A stretch of DNA of 64,000 bases, from NCBI RefSeq assembly GCF_947495025.1, contig NZ_CANLXG010000001.1, forward strand, positions 682,001 to 746,000, given 5' to 3'. Position numbers and translations under genes: made by a program. A model generated the notes under the pieces. The model made no database searches. It was not told the DNA's origin and saw only the letters and a program-made list of their open reading frames with translations. The stretch comes from an uncultured Roseobacter sp. (lineage in GTDB: Bacteria > Pseudomonadota > Alphaproteobacteria > Rhodobacterales > Rhodobacteraceae). This document shows positions 49,149 to 57,483 of the stretch, piece by piece; position 1 is the first letter of the stretch; every line of letters begins with the position of its first letter.

Positions 49149-50060
49149 ATGTCCCTCAGACCCACACTCGAAACCCGCCAGGCCGTCCCGACTATGGAAG
49201 GCGCCGGCGTCAGACTTCACCGCGCATTCGGATTTCAGGACCCCACCGAACTGGACCCCTTTCTGCTCTTCGATGATTTCCGCAACGATCGTCCTGAAGA
49301 CTTTGAAAAAGGTTTTCCATGGCATCCCCACCGCGGGATTGAGACCATCACGTATGTACTCGAAGGCACCGTGGAACACGGCGACTCGCTGGGCAATACC
49401 GGCACACTCGGGGCCGGTGATGTACAGTGGATGACGGCAGGGTCGGGCATCCTCCACCAGGAGATGCCGGCCGGAAACGCGCGTGGCCAGATGCACGGGT
49501 TCCAGCTCTGGGGCAACCTGCCATCGGATCAGAAGATGACCGCACCGCGCTATCAGGATGTGACTGCCGCGGACATTCCGGTGATCACGGACGATGACGG
49601 CACCCGCGTGAAAGTCATCACCGGCTCATTCTGGGGTCAGACTGGTCCGGTTGACGGCATTGCGGCGGATCCTCAGTACCTCGACATCACGGTGCCGGCG
49701 GGCGTGAAAAAAACCTTTAAAATAGACACTTACAGACGGGCTTTCGCCTATGTGTTCGAAGGATCGGCCGCCTTTGCCGATGCAAGCGCACCGTCGGGCG
49801 TGCTGCTGGAAAAGGAAGTTGCCGGCGAAGAGGTCAACATCCGCGATCTTTCCGGAGACCGGACTCTGATCCGTTTCGGAACCGGGGATGAGGTAACGCT
49901 GCAGGCCGGCCCGGAGGGCGTGCGCTTTCTGCTGATTTCGGGCGCGCCGATCGACGAGCCGGTGGCCTGGCACGGACCGATTGTGATGAACACTCAGGCC
50001 GAACTGATGCAGGCCATGCGGGACCTGAACAACGGCACGTTTATCAGACCGGCGCACTGA
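49149..50060 (+). CDS. Pirin family cupin protein
   Basis: 303 residues. N-terminal cupin with metal-binding His in FPWHPHRGIETITYVLEG, GILHQEMP and EHGDS, all as in pirins. Several bacterial pirins are quercetinases or bind regulators. The end overlaps the convergent TetR gene by 17 bases. Confidence 0.93.
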   Translation: MSLRPTLETRQAVPTMEGAGVRLHRAFGFQDPTELDPFLLFDDFRNDRPEDFEKGFPWHPHRGIETITYVLEGTVEHGDSLGNTGTLGAGDVQWMTAGSGILHQEMPAGNARGQMHGFQLWGNLPSDQKMTAPRYQDVTAADIPVITDDDGTRVKVITGSFWGQTGPVDGIAADPQYLDITVPAGVKKTFKIDTYRRAFAYVFEGSAAFADASAPSGVLLEKEVAGEEVNIRDLSGDRTLIRFGTGDEVTLQAGPEGVRFLLISGAPIDEPVAWHGPIVMNTQAELMQAMRDLNNGTFIRPAH

Positions 50061-50646
50061 CCCGCGCGCCCACCGCGCCCGAGACGAGCTCCCAGTAGCG
50101 GGCGGTAATGTCCTCAAGTGACAGCCGCCCGCTTTCGCGAAACCATGTACTGACACCGGTAAGCATCGCAATCACCGCGAGCGTGGTGATTTTTGTATCT
50201 GCAGTTTCAACATGGCCCTGTGCAATACCATCCCGCAGGATGTCCTCCAGCAGATCCTCGTACTGACGTCGCAGCCCTTCGATCACCGCGAAGTTCTGCT
50301 CTGACAGGTTGCGCAGCTCCATATAGGCGATGAAAACCGCATCCGGCCTGTCGTGGTGGAACCTGATGTGAAACGCCACAAAACGTTCCAGACGCGCGAC
50401 AGGGTCCGGTCCCGTGTCCCGTGGCACCGCCGCCAGCAACGCCAGCATGTGATCATGCATCAGACCGAACAGCAGGCTCTGCTTGTCGGGTGTATAGTTG
50501 TACAGCGCACCGGCCTGCACTCCGACCTCGGAGGCAATGCGCCGCATAGAGACGGCTGCGTATCCCTCCCTGGCAAAAAGCTTTGTCGCCGCCGCCTGTA
50601 TGCGCGGTCCTGTAATGTCGGAATGTGACCCGGTCGTTCTTGGCAT
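50044..50646 (-). CDS. TetR/AcrR family regulator
   Basis: 200 residues. Helix-turn-helix at ~15-55 (AAATKLFAREGYAAVSMRRIASEVGVQAGALYNYTPDKQ region), ligand domain with FHIRFHHDRPDAVFIAYMELRNL. A TGAACG-GT-CGTTCA inverted repeat 15 bases upstream is a likely autoregulatory operator. Converges on pirin. Confidence 0.92.
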   Translation of the reverse strand: MPRTTGSHSDITGPRIQAAATKLFAREGYAAVSMRRIASEVGVQAGALYNYTPDKQSLLFGLMHDHMLALLAAVPRDTGPDPVARLERFVAFHIRFHHDRPDAVFIAYMELRNLSEQNFAVIEGLRRQYEDLLEDILRDGIAQGHVETADTKITTLAVIAMLTGVSTWFRESGRLSLEDITARYWELVSGAVGARVSAPV

Positions 50647-50660
50647 GCCGAAACGTTAAC

Positions 50661-50674
50661 TGAACGGTCGTTCA
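50661..50674. promoter_or_regulatory. Candidate TetR operator
   Basis: TGAACG-GT-CGTTCA inverted repeat 15 bases upstream of the tetR start and 66 bases before the lipoprotein gene. Spacing and symmetry are typical of TetR-family operators. Confidence 0.5.
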
Positions 50675-50739
50675 TAAGAAAGCTTTCTTGCGCCTGACCT
50701 GCTGGTGAGGCAAGACTGGGGGGTAATCTGGAGAAATTC

Positions 50740-51021
50740 ATGCGACGGCTGGCTATATTTTCTGCAATGGCGATGCTTGCTGCCTGCGCAGAACTGCCCG
50801 ATGTGCCCGGTGCGGCGAGCCCCGAAGCGGCGGCGGCCGATTATCCCGCCCTGGCACCGCTCACCCCGCTGGCACGTGAGACAGTCGAAAACGCCGTCCA
50901 GGAAGACGAAACCGCGGACCAGCTGGAAGCCCGGGCAAACGGACTGCGCGCACGGGCGGCACAGCTTCGGAAACCGGTTCTGACGGATGCAGAACGGGCG
51001 AGACTGGCGGCAGCAGAGTGA
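50740..51021 (+). CDS. Small predicted lipoprotein
   Basis: 93 residues. Signal with lipobox LAAC at 14-17 (RRLAIFSAMAMLAACAEL), then an alanine/glutamate-rich helix with DQLEARANGLRARAAQLR. Divergent from tetR, 90 bases before hom. Probably membrane-anchored in the periplasm. Function unknown. Confidence 0.75.
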   Translation: MRRLAIFSAMAMLAACAELPDVPGAASPEAAAADYPALAPLTPLARETVENAVQEDETADQLEARANGLRARAAQLRKPVLTDAERARLAAAE

Positions 51022-51111
51022 GCCCGGTCGCAAGCCCGTTGCGCGGGCTGACCGAACCGGCTAAATCGCGTTTCGAAAGCAACCTGCCGTTATCACCAGA
51101 GGATCTTGTTA

Positions 51112-52398
51112 ATGTCTCAGCCCCTTCGTCTTGGAATCGCCGGTCTGGGTACAGTGGGGGTCGGTGTGGTGCGAATCATCCGCCAGCACAGCGCACTGCT
51201 GGCGGCGCGCACAGGGCGCGAGATATCGATATCGGCTGTCTCGGCGCGTGATCCCGATAAGGACCGGGGCGTGTCTCTGAAAGACTATGCCTGGGAACAG
51301 GACGCCGCAGCACTGGCCGTGCGGGACGACATCGACGTTTTTGTCGAACTGATCGGCGGACATGAGGGCAAGGCAAAAGAGGCCGTCGAAGCGGCACTGG
51401 ACGCAGGCAAAGACGTAGTCACGGCAAACAAAGCCCTGCTTGCAATACACGGGCAGGCCCTGGCCGAACGCGCAGAGGCTGCGGGCCGTGCCCTGCGATA
51501 TGAAGCCGCTGTCGCTGGAGGCATTCCGGTTATAAAATCCCTGACCGAAGGTCTGGCGGGCAATGACGTGACACGTGTGATGGGCGTCATGAACGGATCG
51601 TGCAACTACATCCTGACACGCATGGAATCGGCCGGTCTGAGCTATGAAGAGGTTTTTGCCGAAGCCGATGGCCTGGGCTATCTCGAGGCGGACCCCCAGC
51701 TCGATGTCGGCGGGATCGATGCGGCGCACAAGCTGGCAATCCTTGCGTCTCTCGCCTTTGGCACCCAGGTGAACTTTGACGGCATAGCGCTTGAAGGGAT
51801 CGAGCGGGTCAGCATCGACGACATCCATGCCGCCGCCGACATGGGCTATAAAATCAAGCTGCTGGGCGTTGCACAGAAAACCGGGCGTGGTCTGGAGCAG
51901 CGCATGCAGCCCTGCCTTGTGCCCGATACCTCGCCGCTGGGTCAGCTCGACGGTGGCACCAATATGGTCGTGCTCGAAGGCGACGCCGTGGGCCAGATCG
52001 TGCTGCGTGGTCCGGGTGCCGGCGAAGGGCCGACGGCAAGTGCCGTTATGGCGGATGTCTGTGATGTGGCGCGCGGCCTCACTGGCCCCGTTTTCGGGAT
52101 TCCGGCGAAGCGCCTGGCACAGGCCGTGCCTGCCAGCTCGGAACTGCCGGCACCGTATTATCTGCGCATGTCGCTTCAGGACAAACCCGGCGCACTCGCC
52201 CGCGTCGCCGCCGTGCTGGGCGAGGCCGGTGTGTCGATCGACCGGATGCGCCAGTACGGGCACGAAGATGCCTCGGCACCGGTTCTTATTGTGACCCACA
52301 AAACCAGCGCAGATGCGCTCCGACAGGCGCTGGAAGCGATGTCAGGCACCGGCGTTGTGGCCAGTGCACCAGTGGCTCTGCGCATTGAAGCGGTCTGA
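51112..52398 (+). CDS. hom: Homoserine dehydrogenase
   Basis: 428 residues. NAD(P) domain GIAGLGTVGVGVVRII, catalytic core NGSCNYILTRM and ADPQLDVGGIDAAHKLAILA, and a C-terminal ACT domain (DKPGALARVAAVLGEAGVSI) for feedback by threonine. ATG 51112 follows AGAGGATC. Upstream of glpX. Confidence 0.97.
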   Translation: MSQPLRLGIAGLGTVGVGVVRIIRQHSALLAARTGREISISAVSARDPDKDRGVSLKDYAWEQDAAALAVRDDIDVFVELIGGHEGKAKEAVEAALDAGKDVVTANKALLAIHGQALAERAEAAGRALRYEAAVAGGIPVIKSLTEGLAGNDVTRVMGVMNGSCNYILTRMESAGLSYEEVFAEADGLGYLEADPQLDVGGIDAAHKLAILASLAFGTQVNFDGIALEGIERVSIDDIHAAADMGYKIKLLGVAQKTGRGLEQRMQPCLVPDTSPLGQLDGGTNMVVLEGDAVGQIVLRGPGAGEGPTASAVMADVCDVARGLTGPVFGIPAKRLAQAVPASSELPAPYYLRMSLQDKPGALARVAAVLGEAGVSIDRMRQYGHEDASAPVLIVTHKTSADALRQALEAMSGTGVVASAPVALRIEAV

Positions 52399-52469
52399 GC
52401 TGCAGTTGTACCGGACCTCACTGCCCGCTAAACAGATTTCAGGCTGATAACAGATCAAAGGAAGACCTC

Positions 52470-53429
52470 ATGCCCGCCCATGCCGAATTTCAGGACCGGA
52501 TGCTTTCCCTTGGTCTCGCCCGTGTTTCCGAGGCCGCAGCACTCGCATCAGCCCGCCTTGTGGGTCAGGGAGACGAAAAAGCCGCAGACCAGGCCGCCGT
52601 CAACGCCATGCGTGAGCAGCTCAATATGCTGGACATCGCCGGGGTGGTTGTCATCGGCGAAGGTGAACGCGATGAGGCACCGATGCTCTATATCGGTGAA
52701 GAGGTTGGCACCGGCAACGGACCGGGTGTCGACATCGCGCTCGACCCGCTCGAAGGCACAACGCTGACGGCAAAGGACATGCCAAACGCGCTGACCGTGA
52801 TTGCTATGGGACCGCGCGGCTCGATGCTGCACGCGCCGGATGTTTATATGGACAAGCTGGCGATCGGACCGGGCTATGAGACCGACGTGGTCACCCTCGA
52901 CATGAGCCCCGGCGAACGGGTTCAGGCGCTGGCCACAGCCCGCGGCTGTTCGGCGTCGGATATTACCGTCTGCATTCTGGAGCGCCCACGCCACGAAGAC
53001 ATGATCGCAGAGGTGCGGGCAACCGGCGCTTCGATCCGCCTGATCACCGACGGTGACGTGGCCGGTGTGATGCACTGTGCGGACCCTTCCACGGGCATTG
53101 ATATGTATATGGGGGCCGGTGGCGCGCCAGAAGGCGTTCTGGCTGCGGCCGCGCTGAAATGCATGGGCGGTCAGATGTATGCGCGCCTGCTCTTTCGCAA
53201 TGACGACGAAAAGGGGCGCGCGGCCAAAGCCGGTGTGACCGACCTCGACCGGATCTACACGCGCGACGAAATGGTGACCGAGGACGTCATTTTTGCTGCA
53301 ACCGGTGTGACGGGCGGCAACATCCTTCCCGGGGTGAAACGCGAACCCGGCTGGTTTACCACAGAAACACTGATCATGCGGTCCAAAACCGGATCCGTAC
53401 GGCGTATCAACTACCGTACGCCTGTCTGA
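52470..53429 (+). CDS. glpX: Class II fructose-1,6-bisphosphatase
   Basis: 319 residues. GEGERDEAPMLYIGEEVG near 60 and DPLEGTTLTAKDMPNA near 90 carry the metal-binding acids. Gluconeogenesis or Calvin-type carbon metabolism. Starts after CAAAGGAAGACC, 71 bases after hom. Confidence 0.96.
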   Translation: MPAHAEFQDRMLSLGLARVSEAAALASARLVGQGDEKAADQAAVNAMREQLNMLDIAGVVVIGEGERDEAPMLYIGEEVGTGNGPGVDIALDPLEGTTLTAKDMPNALTVIAMGPRGSMLHAPDVYMDKLAIGPGYETDVVTLDMSPGERVQALATARGCSASDITVCILERPRHEDMIAEVRATGASIRLITDGDVAGVMHCADPSTGIDMYMGAGGAPEGVLAAAALKCMGGQMYARLLFRNDDEKGRAAKAGVTDLDRIYTRDEMVTEDVIFAATGVTGGNILPGVKREPGWFTTETLIMRSKTGSVRRINYRTPV

Positions 53430-53475
53430 CACGACGTGTCGCAAAGCCGTTCTGCCACGGGGACCAGGGGGGCCT

Positions 53476-55215
53476 GTGAGCTTTCTGAATGTGGAAACTT
53501 CGCTGACCGGCAGGCGGTGGGTCGGGCCCGCGCCTGAACACGCGCGTGCAGCAGAGGCACTTGGCCAGCAGACCGGCCTGCCCGACCCGTTGTGCCAGGT
53601 GCTGGCGCGCCGCGGGGTCACAGGCGAGACCGCAGAGCAGTTTCTGTCGCCTGCCCTGCGCGACCTGCTTCCCGACCCCCGCAGCCTCCGCGACATGGAG
53701 AAAGCTGCAACGCGGTTTCTCAGCGCCGTGGACAGGCGCGAAAAGATCGCAGTCTTTGCAGATTACGACGTGGACGGTGGCAGCTCAGCTGCACTGCTGG
53801 TGACCTGGCTGCGGGCGATGGGGCTTGGCGCGACGCTCTACGTCCCTGACCGCATCGACGAAGGATACGGGCCGAATGATGCCGCGATGTCCCAGCTGGC
53901 TGCGGACCATGACCTGATTGTCTGTGTTGACTGTGGCACACTCTCGCATGGCCCTGTGGCTGCGGCAACCGCAGCGGATGTGATCATCCTCGACCACCAC
54001 CTCGGCGCCGAGACCCTGCCCGATGCGCTGGCTGTGGTGAACCCGAACAGGCAGGACGAGACCGGCGATCTGGCACACCTTTGCGCGGCGGCGGTCGTGT
54101 TTCTGATGCTGGTCGAACTGGGCCGGCAGCTGCGGGAACGCGGCTCACCCGGCCCGGACCTGATGTCGATGCTGGATCTGGTGGCACTGGCCACGGTGGC
54201 AGATGTGGCGCCGCTGACCGGCGTGAACCGCGCCTTTGTCCGTCAGGGGCTGCGCGTTATGGCACGGCGCGAACGACCGGGACTGGCGGCCCTTGCAGAT
54301 GTCGCGCGTATGGACACGAAACCAGGCGCATATCACCTTGGGTATCTGCTGGGACCACGCGTCAACGCGGGCGGACGGATCGGCGCGGCCGATCTGGGCG
54401 CGCGGCTGCTGGCAACCGAGGATCCGCATGAAGCGGCAGCGCTTGCTGAAAGGCTGGACGGGCTGAATGCTGAACGCCGCGATATCGAGGCGTCTGTAAG
54501 GGCTGCCGCACTTGACCAGGCCGAAGAACGTGGTCTCGACCGCGGTCTGGTCTGGGCCGCCGGTCCCGGCTGGCATCCGGGTGTGGTGGGTATTGTCGCC
54601 TCCCGCCTCAGAGAATTCTCCAACCGTCCCAGCATCGTCATCGGCCTTGAAGACGGGATCGGCAAAGGCTCCGGACGGTCCGTGTCCGGTATCGATCTGG
54701 GTCAGCCCATTCAGCGCCTTGCAGCCGAAGGGCTGCTGGTAAAGGGCGGCGGGCACAAAATGGCTGCAGGGCTGACGGTTGCCGAGGACAGGCTTGAGGC
54801 CGCCATGGAGCGGCTCTGCGAACTGCTTGAAAAGCAGGGCGCGCACCTCGCCGGACCGACCGATCTGCGACTGGACGGTGTGCTGATGCCCGGCGCCGCA
54901 TCGCTGGAACTCACCGAACAGCTTGAGGCCGCAGGGCCCTATGGCGCCGGCGCACCGGCACCACGCTTTGCATTTGCAGATATGGCAATCAGGTTTGCAC
55001 GACGTGTCGGTGAAACGCACCTGAAAATAAGCTTCAGTGACGGCACCGGTCCGGTCATGGATGCAATTGCCTTCGGGGCATATGACGGCCCGCTGGGACC
55101 TGCACTGGAATCTCATGGAGGGGCGCGTTTTCACCTTGCGGGAAAACTCGATATAAACACCTGGCGGGGCCGTCAGACAGTGCAGCTGCGCCTTGATGAC
55201 GCCGCCCGCGCCTGA
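53476..55215 (+). CDS. recJ: Single-stranded-DNA exonuclease RecJ
   Basis: 579 residues, GTG start behind CAGGGGGG. DHH motifs ADYDVDGGSSAALLVTWL near 97, CVDCGTLSH near 154 and ILDHHLGAE near 171; DHHA1 element GGGHKMAAGLTV near 430. Degrades 5' ended ssDNA in repair. Same strand after glpX. Confidence 0.97.
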   Translation: MSFLNVETSLTGRRWVGPAPEHARAAEALGQQTGLPDPLCQVLARRGVTGETAEQFLSPALRDLLPDPRSLRDMEKAATRFLSAVDRREKIAVFADYDVDGGSSAALLVTWLRAMGLGATLYVPDRIDEGYGPNDAAMSQLAADHDLIVCVDCGTLSHGPVAAATAADVIILDHHLGAETLPDALAVVNPNRQDETGDLAHLCAAAVVFLMLVELGRQLRERGSPGPDLMSMLDLVALATVADVAPLTGVNRAFVRQGLRVMARRERPGLAALADVARMDTKPGAYHLGYLLGPRVNAGGRIGAADLGARLLATEDPHEAAALAERLDGLNAERRDIEASVRAAALDQAEERGLDRGLVWAAGPGWHPGVVGIVASRLREFSNRPSIVIGLEDGIGKGSGRSVSGIDLGQPIQRLAAEGLLVKGGGHKMAAGLTVAEDRLEAAMERLCELLEKQGAHLAGPTDLRLDGVLMPGAASLELTEQLEAAGPYGAGAPAPRFAFADMAIRFARRVGETHLKISFSDGTGPVMDAIAFGAYDGPLGPALESHGGARFHLAGKLDINTWRGRQTVQLRLDDAARA

Positions 55216-55306
55216 AGCTCTGCCTGCGGCAAAGTTTCTTTACCGGGGATGAAATTTCCGCTTGCGCCGCCGCGTCGGATTGCCTAATCAACCGCTCACA
55301 AAGAGT

Positions 55307-55381
55307 GGCCCGTTCGTCTATCGGTTAGGACGCCAGGTTTTCAACCTGGAAAGAGGGGTTCGATTCCCCTACGGGCTGCCA
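55307..55381 (+). tRNA. tRNA-Glu (anticodon UUC)
   Basis: 75 nt with encoded CCA. Acceptor arms GGCCCGT / ACGGGCT (one G-U pair), anticodon stem CCAGG/CCTGG with loop TTTTCAA, T arm GGGGTTCGATTCCCC. Confidence 0.97.
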
Positions 55382-55797
55382 CTTTTCTCTCCGCAAAATA
55401 TGTATGGCCTGTAATCCGACACGTATGCTCGGTCTTGTCCTGTACTGCAGAATAATTCCGTCCTGTGGCGCTGAACCACATCCTGCGGCGATTGCACAGA
55501 CCAGAGCCATAAGATCTCAGAACGGGAAACGTTGCAGGGCATCCTGCCCGCTTTCCATTTTTCGTGTCTGTTATTGTCTGTTCCAGGGCTGACAGCCCGA
55601 CAGGTCCGCGCGGAATTTGGAATGATCCCGGAAACGCATTCAAGACGCCGGTTGCTTACACGTATGCGAAAAACGGGTGCCTTGCCCGTCGCCTGATCGC
55701 GTACAGGAGTGCTTAATCAACCCTTGTCTGAACAAAGCCGTGCATTGCCTTTCCGAAGACTTCAGTCCTGTGTGAACAGAATTCATCCTGTCTGAAA
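55382..55797. other. 416-base region without a gene after tRNA-Glu
   Basis: No convincing coding region on either strand. Several TCCTGT/ATCCTG elements recur, and two similar GTCTGAA segments occur near 55725 and 55790. No repeat of the tRNA 3' end and no integrase were seen, so nothing supports a mobile-element site. Confidence 0.5.
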
Positions 55798-56814
55798 TCA
55801 GCCTGTGCCACTTTCTGCCTCAACGGCGGAAAGGGCCGAGAGCTCAGAATACAGGGTATGGCGCCCCCGACCCTCGTGTTTGGAGTGGTACAGGGCTTCG
55901 TCAGCGTCCCGGAGCATCTGGTCTGCACTTGGTCTTGCGTATTCCGAAGACAAAACTGTACCGATACTGGCCGACACCCGGCAGGGCTGGCCCTCAAACA
56001 TGATGGGCACCATCAGTTTCTCAATGATCCGTCCAGCCACGTGTACCGGAACGAGCTCATCCCTGACGCTGCGCATCAGGACGACAAACTCGTCTCCGCC
56101 TACTCGCGCTATCGTGTCGGTGCTACGGGTTTCCTCGCGCATCACGCGCGCGACTTCCTGCAGTACGTGATCTCCCGCCGCATGGCCCAGCGTGTCATTC
56201 ACATCTTTGAAATAGTCCAGATCAATATGCATCAGCGCAACGTCTTCGCGCACCGCAAGAGCTCTGGCGAGGTCGATATCCATGGCACGGCGGTTCTTCA
56301 GACCGGTCAGCACATCTGTGACAGCCTGCTCTTCTGCTTCTTCGCGTGCGCTCTGCAGGCGCTTGTTCAGCTGCCGTGAGGCTTCCATTGCTGCTGACTT
56401 GGCCTCGACGAGATAGAGCATTTCCACCGTAAGATCAGTTACGGCGAAATCCCGCGCCGTCAGCTCATACTCCTGAACCGCCTCAACGACTGAGATTCCA
56501 AAAGACAGGTTCAGTGTAACCTGACCTTTCGAGGGTCCGGGTACCAGTATGCCCTTGAGTTCGCGCGGCGGATCCGTCCGGTACATCACATGCAGGCGGT
56601 TGCCCGCCATGTCTGCCAGATCGTGGAATTCGGTGATCTGGCGCGGACGACGGATTTCAAACACATCCAGAAAGACCTGACCAGCCAGTGGCGCTTCGGG
56701 AAACAGTTTCTGTGTGGTCGGTCCGGCGTTGATAATGATGCCGTCCTGATCAAGGATCAGATGCATCGGACACAGAACGTCCAGCATCCGACCAAAGGTG
56801 TCAGCTTCGCTCAT
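55798..56814 (-). CDS. Diguanylate cyclase with HNOBA-like N-terminal domain
   Basis: 338 residues. Residues ~10-120 are a PAS/HNOBA-like domain (heme-NO-binding-associated), ~125-163 a signalling helix (LTVEMLYLVEAKSAAMEASR), ~165-330 a GGDEF domain. Active site GGDEF at 239-243; inhibitory RxxD at 230-233 (RSTD), exactly five residues before it. Makes cyclic di-GMP. The start overlaps the H-NOX-like stop by four bases, so the two are translated together. Confidence 0.93.
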   Translation of the reverse strand: MSEADTFGRMLDVLCPMHLILDQDGIIINAGPTTQKLFPEAPLAGQVFLDVFEIRRPRQITEFHDLADMAGNRLHVMYRTDPPRELKGILVPGPSKGQVTLNLSFGISVVEAVQEYELTARDFAVTDLTVEMLYLVEAKSAAMEASRQLNKRLQSAREEAEEQAVTDVLTGLKNRRAMDIDLARALAVREDVALMHIDLDYFKDVNDTLGHAAGDHVLQEVARVMREETRSTDTIARVGGDEFVVLMRSVRDELVPVHVAGRIIEKLMVPIMFEGQPCRVSASIGTVLSSEYARPSADQMLRDADEALYHSKHEGRGRHTLYSELSALSAVEAESGTG

Positions 56815-57398
56815 CCCGCCCGCGCCCCCAGGTCGAAACCGCGGCCCTCGGCAAACTCGGTTTCGAGCAGCGAAACAGCGACGACTTCTGAACCGTTGGT
56901 ATTTCCCTGATGCTCCAGAAAAACGAGTGCGCCATAATCGTCAGCCATGGCGCGCAGGACGCCTGTGAAAAGATGCCCGGCGCCGGGTACGCGGCTCTGG
57001 ACGCTCAGCCTGTAAAAGCCGGCGCCGTGCTGTTTCAGCTCGATCCGCGGCAGCTCCAGATCGGATACCGCGAGCCGCGCGCGGTCCGGAAGGTCATCGA
57101 GGGAATGCAGAAAATCCGTAAAATCGACCCCGGAAAACCGCAACAGGCGGCGCAGCGCCTCAACGTTTGGATGCGAGACCAGATAGGTTCCGATATCTTC
57201 GAGTAATTCCTCGTAGGGCCTGTCGAGAACGTCGCTGACAGCGGCGAGCACCTGCTCGGTAAGCTCATCTTCGTAGGTGAGCATGGCTTCGAATTCGGTC
57301 AGACCTATGTCTGCCCGCTCAACTGCGGCCAGCCACTGTGCTTCGCCATAGCAGTCCGTCACAAAGCGCTGGATCGCGCGGTTCACAAGCCCATGCAT
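56811..57398 (-). CDS. H-NOX-like protein lacking the proximal heme histidine
   Basis: 195 residues with the heme NO-binding fold: MHGLVNRAIQRFVTDCYG, FEAMLTYEDELTEQVLAAVS, EDIGTYLVSHPNVEALRRLLRF, VLRAMADDYGALV. By recalled alignment to known H-NOX proteins, the axial histidine position falls on Pro104 in LDDLPDRARLAV, and the porphyrin-contacting YxSxR motif reads VQSRV (134-138). Both losses argue against classical heme binding. Translationally coupled to the diguanylate cyclase that follows. Confidence 0.85.
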   Translation of the reverse strand: MHGLVNRAIQRFVTDCYGEAQWLAAVERADIGLTEFEAMLTYEDELTEQVLAAVSDVLDRPYEELLEDIGTYLVSHPNVEALRRLLRFSGVDFTDFLHSLDDLPDRARLAVSDLELPRIELKQHGAGFYRLSVQSRVPGAGHLFTGVLRAMADDYGALVFLEHQGNTNGSEVVAVSLLETEFAEGRGFDLGARAG

Positions 57399-57483
57399 GG
57401 AGACCTCTTACTCTCATACTTGGCCTACCATGCGCGAAACCCGTTAACATTCACCAAACACCGGCAATTGTAACGAAATCACT

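Noticed and set aside
55307..55797. Integration site at the tRNA-Glu 3' end
   Set aside because: No repeat of the tRNA 3' end and no integrase were found.
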